Source: CAYQFQ01 sp964416925 (GTDB lineage: Bacteria; Patescibacteriota; Minisyncoccia; Phycocordibacterales; GWA1-40-21). From it: DNA of 46,549 nt. Within the stretch, counting starts at the first letter, position 1; every line of letters starts with the position of its first letter. The stretch lies in contig CAYQFQ010000001.1 in assembly GCA_964416925.1 (NCBI GenBank), positions 1 through 46,549 on the forward strand. The letters run 5' to 3'. Of this stretch, positions 39,990 through 46,549 are shown one piece after another. The translations under genes and the position numbers were made by a program. The notes beneath the pieces were generated by a model. It saw nothing but the letters and a program-made list of their open reading frames with translations. It did no database searches and had not been told where the DNA came from.

Positions 39990-42710
39990 TTATTGCGATT
40001 TTATTTCAAGCACACGGGTCATCCATCCACCGCTTGTTCCACCGACAACCACATTTCGCGCGCTCCACGAGGAAACACCACCATTAGTATCATGACCAGC
40101 AACTTCTGCTGTTGCATCAACTCGAGTTGTTCGTTGTATCATGCCTGTTGGAGGATTTTGAAGATTTGTATTAGTATTTCTGTGCCCAGCAAAACCTATC
40201 ACCCAGGAAGTTCCGTTAGTAACACCAAGAGTAAGCGCGGGGTAAGTAACCGTGGTGCCGGAGCTAGATTGAACACCGTTTACACCAATAGGACTTGCGG
40301 ATTGCCCACGATATACATGAGTAACAATTTCACTTGCTCCTGTCCAACCATTACTTGAATCTGCACCTGTTGCTATCCTATAAGCAAGAGTGCTTCCATT
40401 GGCATTGCCCCCACCAGACGAACTAATAACTGTCCAACCAGAAGGAGTTGTTGGACCAGTGGCATTTCCATCTCTGTAAGCAAAAGTTATAAGCAGATCT
40501 CCAACGTTATGGGCTGGAATAGTAGCATTAACTCCTTGAACAGCAGAGGATGCCACAAAGGTAATTGTGCTACATGCTGACGTAGTAAATGTAACATCTG
40601 ATCCATAACTAGTTCCAACAGAATTTGTGGCATAAGCACGAACATGATAAAGGGTATTACAGGTTAGTGCTGTAATACTGCTTGTAAATGATCCGGTACC
40701 CGTTCCATCTGAAGTCTTTGTTGGAAGAGCAATTGTTGGATTGATTGATGTACTCCAAACAATACCTCTTGATGTAACTGACGCCCCGCCATCTGAAGTA
40801 ACATTACCTCCACCAGTTGCTGTCGTTCTGGTAATACTTGTAATCGGACTAGCGGTTGTAACTGAAGGAAGAACCGGTGTTACAGAGCATGAGGTATTTG
40901 TATATGTTCCTGACATCGTCCCCGCTGTACACGTTCTTGTCTCTGGAGTACATGAGCTTGGATAAGTAACTGAAGATGAAAGATACGCGGTATTGAAGTA
41001 TCCACTTATTACACTCCCCCAAGGAGTTCCGGTACATCCAGCTGTACAAGTTGTTGCTGTATAGCTTCCTGACAAAGTTCCATTTGTACATGTCCTCAAT
41101 TCAGAGATACATGCACCGGACGGAGATGATGACGCATATGCTGTGTTGGAAGTTCCGCTTGTCATTGTGCCCCAAGGAGTTCCAGTACAGCTAGCCGGTA
41201 ATGTTGTAAATGTTCCATCGGCAGAGTATCCCGTCCCGGTACTATTTGTTGCATAACCTCGATAATAATATGTGGTACTTGCTGTTAGACCTGTTCTAGT
41301 CTGAGTAAATAATCCCGTGGTCGTAGCTCCTTCAGCGACACAATTTGTTGTTGGTGCTGGTGTAGCTCCGTAACATGTTCCACGTGCCGTTATAGAAGCT
41401 GGAGTTCCAAGAGATGAAACTGTGGCTCCGAGAATAGCACTCGATGTTGAAACAGAAGTAGAAGTTGGAAGTGTTACTGTTGGAACAACATAAACAATAT
41501 TTTCCTCGTTTGTTATGGAACAAGTTTTAGAACTTCCAGATGTTAAGGTGACCACACCAGAAGAATTACAGTCCCCAGCAAATGTTGTTGTATGTGTAGA
41601 AGAAGTTGCTTCTGTTACGGTATATGTTCCAGAATCAAAAACAGTGGAAGCACCAAGAGTAACTGTTGTGGCGCCCACTTTGTATGGAGCAAAATCAGAA
41701 GATGTTTTTGTTCCACCGTGATTGATAACTGTTTTATTTACAGTTAGATATGCAAGCTTTTCTTCGTTTATGATACTACAATTTTTTGTTTGATTTGGAA
41801 CAAGAGTGACCGCTCCACCAGAACTACAATTACCACCAATGGTGGCTGTATAATCAGCATTAGAACTTTCAGATACTGTGTGTGTACCAGAATCAAAAGT
41901 ATTTAAGTCACCCGAAATAACAGGAACAGCATCAACATAAAGAGTGAAATCTCCAGCAGTTTTATTTTGTCCATGATTAACGACTGTCTTGTTTACAATA
42001 ATTTTAGCTGGTTTTTCTTCGTTTGTTATTAAACAAATTTTAGCATCACCGGGAACAAGTGTTATAACTCCAGAAGAATCGCAGTCACCTGTAAATGACT
42101 CTGTGTAATCTGAAGAAAATGTCTCTGAAACAGTATAAGTGCCTGGTGAAAAAGATGTTGAAGAAGCTAAAGTTATTGTGGTAGTACCAACAGTAAATGG
42201 TGCAAAATCAGAAATAACTTTTGATCCACCGTGATTGATCACAGATTTTGTAACAGTTAAACCTGCTGGTGGTGTGATCTTTTTCCAGTGAGTTAGATAC
42301 GTACTCGCAGTCACAGAATTTGAATTCGAAATCATGTCGGGCCATGTAACTAAAACATCTATCTTTTTCTGGTTTGTATTTATCGTTGAGATGGTGAGCT
42401 GTCGAGTAAAAACACCTGAATTGTCAGATGAACCAGAAAGAACCCATTGCCCAGTAGAAGTTGAAAGACCATATGTGCCATCTATAAGATTACTAAAATT
42501 ATTATCTCTAATATTTCTAGAAACCTCTACAGCTTCACCTACTAAAATACTCGCACGTTCAATATTTGAAGCGTGAACCATCTGCCTATTTACACCTACC
42601 GTTGTGTTCATTATTGCAGATACAAATACCAAAAAAATCGAAATCGAGATCAAAAGCTCGACAAGAGAAAATGCTTTTAATTTATTAATAAATAATTGTT
42701 CCCTTTTCAT
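39990..42710 (-). CDS. giant modular prepilin with surface-repeat domains
   Basis: 906 aa. Prepilin N-terminus INKLKAFSLVELLISISIFL: cleavage before Phe (Ala instead of Gly at -1) and Glu at +5. After a pilin-like region (~1-150), three ~83-aa repeats follow (151-233, 236-318, 321-403), each starting [LI][TI]V-x-K-[ST]-V-[IV]-N-H-G and ending in a C...C pair before NEE[KN]. Then come an FN3-like domain (~408-515), two Cys-rich CTGTPWG...ACISELRTC-type modules, another FN3-like domain and a ~200-aa C-terminal beta domain. About six times the size of an ordinary pilin, so it likely caps the pilus as an adhesin. Overlaps the preceding pilin gene by 26 nt. Confidence 0.85.
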   Translation of the reverse strand: MKREQLFINKLKAFSLVELLISISIFLVFVSAIMNTTVGVNRQMVHASNIERASILVGEAVEVSRNIRDNNFSNLIDGTYGLSTSTGQWVLSGSSDNSGVFTRQLTISTINTNQKKIDVLVTWPDMISNSNSVTASTYLTHWKKITPPAGLTVTKSVINHGGSKVISDFAPFTVGTTTITLASSTSFSPGTYTVSETFSSDYTESFTGDCDSSGVITLVPGDAKICLITNEEKPAKIIVNKTVVNHGQNKTAGDFTLYVDAVPVISGDLNTFDSGTHTVSESSNADYTATIGGNCSSGGAVTLVPNQTKNCSIINEEKLAYLTVNKTVINHGGTKTSSDFAPYKVGATTVTLGASTVFDSGTYTVTEATSSTHTTTFAGDCNSSGVVTLTSGSSKTCSITNEENIVYVVPTVTLPTSTSVSTSSAILGATVSSLGTPASITARGTCYGATPAPTTNCVAEGATTTGLFTQTRTGLTASTTYYYRGYATNSTGTGYSADGTFTTLPASCTGTPWGTMTSGTSNTAYASSSPSGACISELRTCTNGTLSGSYTATTCTAGCTGTPWGSVISGYFNTAYLSSSVTYPSSCTPETRTCTAGTMSGTYTNTSCSVTPVLPSVTTASPITSITRTTATGGGNVTSDGGASVTSRGIVWSTSINPTIALPTKTSDGTGTGSFTSSITALTCNTLYHVRAYATNSVGTSYGSDVTFTTSACSTITFVASSAVQGVNATIPAHNVGDLLITFAYRDGNATGPTTPSGWTVISSSGGGNANGSTLAYRIATGADSSNGWTGASEIVTHVYRGQSASPIGVNGVQSSSGTTVTYPALTLGVTNGTSWVIGFAGHRNTNTNLQNPPTGMIQRTTRVDATAEVAGHDTNGGVSSWSARNVVVGGTSGGWMTRVLEIKSQ

Positions 42711-43143
42711 TTATAAAAATATTTCTTACTTCACCATTATTGTTGGTTATGGTTGTTGTACCGGTACTTAATGCAGAACCCGTTGTTTTTTCAAAAACGA
42801 CTTCAGCAAGCCCACCAACAACAATTCCACTGGGGAAACCCACTATTTGATCAGAAGAAGTAGTTCGTGAAAGATAATTTACTCCTTTAAATACTACCGC
42901 TCTATCTGAAAAGATTGCTGTGCCCCATACAGAATCACCTTGCACCTGTTCTGAATTTGTCTGGGCATGTCTAAGTGCTTGTACATAACCACTGACAGAG
43001 ATGTCTAAGCTATTTCTAGAGCGAAAGTTGGTATATACAGAATCTCCAACAACTATCAACAATATTAAAATACCAATTACAACAATTAATTCCACGAGGG
43101 AAAATCCCTTTATGTTTTTTTTAGAACTGACTAGATAAACCAT
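42685..43143 (-). CDS. minor prepilin, GspH/FimT-like
   Basis: 152 aa from ATG 43143 (MVYLVSSKKN). The prepilin signal NIKGFSLVELIVVIGILILL has cleavage after Gly and Glu at +5. The GspH/FimT pattern SGYVQALRHAQTNSEQ follows, then beta strands and INEKGTIIY. Overlaps both the pilC gene upstream and the modular pilin gene downstream, so the pilus genes are translated as a chain. Confidence 0.85.
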   Translation of the reverse strand: MVYLVSSKKNIKGFSLVELIVVIGILILLIVVGDSVYTNFRSRNSLDISVSGYVQALRHAQTNSEQVQGDSVWGTAIFSDRAVVFKGVNYLSRTTSSDQIVGFPSGIVVGGLAEVVFEKTTGSALSTGTTTITNNNGEVRNIFINEKGTIIY

Positions 43144-44254
43144 AGATTGGTCCAATAATTCCTGAAACAACTAGTCCAACAATCAAACCAACAATAAGTA
43201 ATACAATTGGTTCAAGAATGGAGGAGAGATCTTGTGACATCGCTTCTGTTTTTTCTTCAAAAATAATTCCTATTTTCATTAATGTTTCCGGCAATCTTCC
43301 GGACTTTTCTGCAGAAACAATAAGCTGCTGAATCGGTAGAGGAATCAAATTATCCGATTTTGGAAAAGATGCGAGAGCTGACTTGAATGAATCTCCATGA
43401 AGGATACTTTTCTGTAGATGAGCGTAAAGTTTACGATACATATGGTGTTCTGTTCCATCCAAAAGTGAACTGAGTGCTTCATTTGCTTGAAAACCAGCTT
43501 GAAGTAAGGCTCCTAAAATATAACCAAAACGGCCAAGCTCTACCCCCTTAACCAAAGTATTAATACCAGGAATAATAAATAAAACCTTTTCACCAATAAA
43601 TTTTGTTTTTCTAAAAAAGAAGACGAAGAAAATCATCAGAAAGATAGCAACGATAATAGTCGGCACAGCAATGGCTCCAAAATCTCTGAGAAAATTACCA
43701 AACCAAAGTAAAACCTTAGTAGTAATAGGCAGTGCACCCTGGGACTCATTAAAAATTGAAACGAGATTAGGTAAGATAAACCATGCCCCACCTATAGCTA
43801 AGATAATAGCAAGAGACAGAACAATACCGGGATACAATAGAGCTGATCTAAGCTTAGATCGAAAAGCTTTTTCCTTATGTTGTTGAACAGTCACAAGATT
43901 TAAATGCTCTGGTAATCTACCGGACTCTTCTCCAGACCGTATAAGCGAAATTACCCTCTCAGGTAAAATTTGTGTCTCAGATAATGCCCTCCACAGTGGC
44001 ATTCCAGAGACGACCAAATTTTCAATGACAGTAATCATCTTTTTCATTTTCCACGATTTTACTGATGCGCTCAAAGTAGACAATGCATTTGAAATACCCA
44101 TCCCAGAAGCAATAAGCAAACTTAGATTTTCTACAAAATAATCTCTCTCGTCTCCAAAACCGATACTTAGATATGGCCAATCTGATCTATATTCAAAAAC
44201 CGGTGATTTAAATCCCTCTTTTTCGTAAGATTTTTTTAATTTTATATTATTCAT
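43121..44254 (-). CDS. pilC: type IV pilus inner-membrane platform protein PilC
   Basis: 377 aa with two T2SSF domains. Each starts with the typical LLIASGMGISNALSTL / LGALLQAGFQANEALSSLL helix and the second half repeats SGRLPEHL / SGRLPETL (PilC hallmark). Three membrane segments: ~150-175 (LYPGIVLSLAIILAIGGAWF), ~200-220 and the C-terminal one (EPIVLLIVGLIVGLVVSGII). It anchors the PilB motor. 11 nt after the pilB stop codon. Confidence 0.94.
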   Translation of the reverse strand: MNNIKLKKSYEKEGFKSPVFEYRSDWPYLSIGFGDERDYFVENLSLLIASGMGISNALSTLSASVKSWKMKKMITVIENLVVSGMPLWRALSETQILPERVISLIRSGEESGRLPEHLNLVTVQQHKEKAFRSKLRSALLYPGIVLSLAIILAIGGAWFILPNLVSIFNESQGALPITTKVLLWFGNFLRDFGAIAVPTIIVAIFLMIFFVFFFRKTKFIGEKVLFIIPGINTLVKGVELGRFGYILGALLQAGFQANEALSSLLDGTEHHMYRKLYAHLQKSILHGDSFKSALASFPKSDNLIPLPIQQLIVSAEKSGRLPETLMKIGIIFEEKTEAMSQDLSSILEPIVLLIVGLIVGLVVSGIIGPIYGLSSQF

Positions 44255-44265
44255 TCTTGATTAGA

Positions 44266-45912
44266 CTATGGATTAACCACCCTCAAAAGTTCTTCAAGAG
44301 TAGTAATCCCCCCTTTAACTTTTTGAACACCATCTTCAAACATAGATTTGAAACCCTGTCCCCTTACGAGTGTCGTGATATCTTTTGTTGATGGGTTCTT
44401 GGCTATTAGGTCTTGCAGCTCCGGAGATGTAACAATATATTCAAATACTCCAACCCGTCCCTTATATCCAGTTTGTGCACAAACATCACAACCCTTTCCC
44501 TTATAAAGAACCAAGGATTTTTCCGGAAAAAATTTAGAAACGTCCGGACCAAATTTATCAAGATCCTTTTTTGACGCAGTAAAGCTATATCTACAAGTAT
44601 CACATATTTTTCTAGCAAGTCGCTGAGAAAGAATAAGCTCAATAGTTGAACCTAACATAAATGACTCAATACCCATATCCATAAAACGTGGAATTGCGGT
44701 TGCTGCGTTGTTTGAGTGAAAAGTAGACAACAGTAAGTGCCCTGTTAGTGCTGCATTTACAGCAATATCAGCTGTTTCAAGATCTCTAATTTCACCAACC
44801 AAGATAACATTTGGGTCCTGTCTCGCTATAGCACGGAGTCCTTTTGCGAAAGTTAAATTTGTTTGGGAATTTGCTTGGATTTGATTTATACCCTGAATCT
44901 TATACTCTACTGGATCTTCGATCGTTGTTATGTTGATTTTCTTGGTATTTATAACCCTGAGTAATGAATACAGTGTTGTTGTCTTTCCAGAACCAGTTGG
45001 ACCAGTAACAAGAATCATTCCAAAAGGTTTGTGAGCACTCTTAACTAATTGTTCCTGAAGTTCGCTAGATAGACCGAGGTTACTTAAGGTTAAATCTTCT
45101 ATGTATGAAGAAAGAATTCTAATGGCCACTTTCTCGCCATCAAGTGTAGGAATTATAGAAACTCTCAAATCTACTGGTTGAGCATATTCCTTTGAGCTAA
45201 ATCTTATTGCGCCGTCTTGTGAGCTAAAATGTTCATCAATACGAAGTTTAGCCAAAACCTTAAAACGGTTTACGATATTTTCATAAAATTCCTTTGGTAT
45301 TTTTCCTGCTTCATGCAAAACACCATCGACTCTAAAACGAACCACAACTTCTGTCTCCTGAGGTTCACAATGAACATCTGATGCTTTAAGCGAAAGTGCA
45401 TCTTCGATAATCTGGTCAACAATTTCAGGCGTTGCTTTACCTTTACTCTCAAGAAGCTTAAGAAATCTTGTATTTAGTCCATTCGTATAGTTAACAAATA
45501 GATCATCTATTTCTTCTTCTAAAGCAAAAGCTACTTTAATTTTTTTATTAGGGAAAATACTCTTTAACACGTCTGGTAACTCTGCGTTTTTTGGATCATT
45601 TGTTGCAAAAACTATTTCGGTTTTTTTCTGTTCATATATAACAACATTAAACTTCTTGGCTGTATCCTCAGGAATCATTAAGACAACTTCTTTCGAAGGA
45701 GCATTAGAACTTAGGTTTGCGTATGGTACACCTAGAGACTCAGCAATAGCTTGTCCAATTATATTTTTAGATATTAGCCCTTCAAATAACAAATAATCAA
45801 TAACCGATCCCCTACGGTCTTGAGCATACCCCTCTGCTTTTTTTATGTCATCAGCAGTAATATAATTACCTTCAACAAGAATCTTTTCTATAGCTGATTC
45901 ATCAAATTTCAT
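44266..45912 (-). CDS. pilB: type IV pilus assembly ATPase PilB
   Basis: 548 aa. The GspE N-terminal domain (IGQAIAESLGVPYANLSS) is followed by the ATPase core with Walker A GPTGSGKTTTLYS, Asp box TIEDPVEYKIQGINQIQ, Walker B RQDPNVILVGEIRD, the His box LTGHLLLSTFHSN, and the tetracysteine zinc site CDTC...CDVC (~460-500). Drives pilus extension. First gene of the pilus run. The plus-strand region just upstream (45913-46019) is AT-rich, with no clear promoter. Confidence 0.95.
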   Translation of the reverse strand: MKFDESAIEKILVEGNYITADDIKKAEGYAQDRRGSVIDYLLFEGLISKNIIGQAIAESLGVPYANLSSNAPSKEVVLMIPEDTAKKFNVVIYEQKKTEIVFATNDPKNAELPDVLKSIFPNKKIKVAFALEEEIDDLFVNYTNGLNTRFLKLLESKGKATPEIVDQIIEDALSLKASDVHCEPQETEVVVRFRVDGVLHEAGKIPKEFYENIVNRFKVLAKLRIDEHFSSQDGAIRFSSKEYAQPVDLRVSIIPTLDGEKVAIRILSSYIEDLTLSNLGLSSELQEQLVKSAHKPFGMILVTGPTGSGKTTTLYSLLRVINTKKINITTIEDPVEYKIQGINQIQANSQTNLTFAKGLRAIARQDPNVILVGEIRDLETADIAVNAALTGHLLLSTFHSNNAATAIPRFMDMGIESFMLGSTIELILSQRLARKICDTCRYSFTASKKDLDKFGPDVSKFFPEKSLVLYKGKGCDVCAQTGYKGRVGVFEYIVTSPELQDLIAKNPSTKDITTLVRGQGFKSMFEDGVQKVKGGITTLEELLRVVNP

Positions 45913-46019
45913 AATAATTTTTATTATTTGTTTTTAAAAAAAACTTTTGCTTTTACTAGTAATATTTTAACATAAATTTAAATATATTGTATATAGTAAA
46001 ACTATAACATTACAAAATA

Positions 46020-46479
46020 CTTAGACCTCGCTATGCTTTGTGTTCTCCGGCTTTCGAATCCCACAAGAATACGACCGGTTGGAATTTCGACCATTACATG
46101 GTCAGTACCCTCATTGGATTTTTTGTTTCGCTCTGCTCACAAAAAATGCTCAATGAGGCTTCGAATCCCAACGCAAGTGAATACTGAGGGGATTCGGCTA
46201 TTACATAGCCAGGTACTTTTCCATCTCGAAGACTCGATAAGGAAAAGTCTTTCGAATCCCACACGGAGGCAAGCAGTTGCGAGACTAGCGGGATATATTC
46301 GGTCACGAGTTTTTTGTTCGCCGTCGCTCACAAAAACCCTCGACCCCGACTCGCTATTTTTCCTGCTAGAAAAATTAGCTCCGTCTTTCGAATCCCAGCG
46401 TGAGTGAATACTTTCACTCACTCCGGTCGCGCAAATAAAATAGCCCCCTTTTGGGGGCTATTTTTATTTGCGCGACCGG
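46020..46479 (-). repeat. tRNA-trailing hairpin array D
   Basis: Follows tRNA-Asp on the minus strand. A 57-nt palindrome (46423-46479) includes the tRNA acceptor end, with TAGCCCCC/GGGGGCTA as centre. H1 is at 46400-46408/46413-46421 (arms GTGAGTGAA and TTCACTCAC). The inverted T-arm TGGGATTCGAAAGACGG (minus) is at 46381-46397. H2 is at 46356-46362/46369-46375. H3 is at 46309-46317/46330-46337 with loop GAGCGACGGCGA, followed by GTGACC (46301-46306). Further tandem units follow, each with GGGATTCGAA and hairpins including H4 with loop ATGTAAT (46089-46103 and 46196-46210). Non-coding; no frame with ribosome site. Confidence 0.75.
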
Positions 46480-46544
46480 TGGGATTCGAACCCATGACCT
46501 CTCCCGTGACAGGGGAGCGCTCTAACCAGCTGAGCTACGATCGC
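46471..46544 (-). tRNA. tRNA-Asp (anticodon GTC)
   Basis: Acceptor GCGATCG/CGGTCGC. D-arm GCTCAGCTGGTTAGAGC. Anticodon stem CTCCC/GGGAG with loop CTGTCAC (GTC). T-arm ATGGG-TTCGAAT-CCCAC. Discriminator G at 46471, followed by CA; CCA not encoded. The promoter would lie beyond the end of the window. Confidence 0.95.
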
Positions 46545-46549
46545 ATTAT

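Noticed and set aside
40741..41721. Plus-strand frames opposite the modular pilin
   Set aside because: Shadow frames produced by the Thr/Ser/Val-rich repeats of the minus-strand gene.
46033..46407. Plus- and minus-strand frames of 70-124 aa
   Set aside because: They are made of the repeated T-arm boxes and hairpins of array D and have no ribosome sites.

Overview
The window looks like part of the chromosome of a Patescibacteria (CPR) bacterium, most likely of the Parcubacteria branch. That placement is inferred from the gene set and style, not from a marker tree. The DNA is AT-rich and densely packed. It carries a Lactobacillus-type monomeric class II (B12) ribonucleotide reductase, an RNase J with a long basic N-terminal tail, an N-terminally short RF2, LemA and HtpX, a type IV pilus operon, a tRNA gene split by a tiny group I intron, and tRNA genes without encoded CCA. 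UGA is used as a stop codon (for example at 23026-23028), which argues against the SR1/Gracilibacteria code. No rRNA, CRISPR array or transposase was seen.

Layout. 1-740: the 3' end of one tRNA, tRNA-Leu, and arrays of hairpins and inverted tRNA-end copies. 0.8-9.6 kb: a small membrane protein, nrdJ, a DUF192 protein, malic enzyme, an unknown SANT-like protein, a P-loop protein fused closely to tRNA-Ser, and lemA-nudix-htpX. 9.7-13.9 kb, plus strand: secG, an oligopeptide-binding protein and RNase J. 13.9-14.3 kb: a structured non-coding RNA with its own promoter and terminator. 14.4-18.7 kb, minus strand: an MFS transporter and methyltransferase, then a redox/envelope group (CcdA-like, helical protein, thioredoxin-like, Gmad2). 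The last group contains two copies of a ~92-bp inverted-repeat element. 18.7-26.3 kb, plus strand: tRNA-Gln and its hairpin array, then an accessory island with two PEP-utiliser swivel-domain proteins around an HD protein, a histidine phosphatase, a PRTase-like protein, an EEP enzyme and an acyltransferase. 26.4-33.8 kb: GC-rich mini-genes, two DedA proteins, ftsE/ftsX, prfB, two tRNA-Thr genes (one with an intron), a MITE-like element, an adenylate-kinase-like protein and a secreted helical protein. 33.9-45.9 kb: bacteriohemerythrin facing a long minus-strand run of pilB-pilC-four pilin-like proteins-response regulator-Cache/PAS sensor-histidine kinase-response regulator. The end holds another hairpin array and tRNA-Asp.

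The most unusual feature is a recurring architecture downstream of five tRNA genes: an inverted copy of the tRNA's own T-arm and 3' acceptor strand, with a 21-22 nt perfect hairpin inserted exactly at the T-stem/acceptor junction. It is followed by further hairpins with conserved loops (AGYA-type; 12-nt GAGYGRCGRCGA; ATGTAAT) and repeated T-loop-like boxes. None of these is explained by an ordinary terminator.

Two initiation styles coexist. Many low-GC genes have a -10 box only 6-9 nt before the start codon, which suggests leaderless mRNAs. A minority of GC-richer, single-gene units have a TTGACT/TATACT-type promoter, a leader with a Shine-Dalgarno sequence and a strong terminator. The pilus and sensory genes read as one locus for surface attachment and twitching under chemosensory or redox control. 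The swivel/HD island reads as an uncharacterised phosphate or nucleotide metabolism module.
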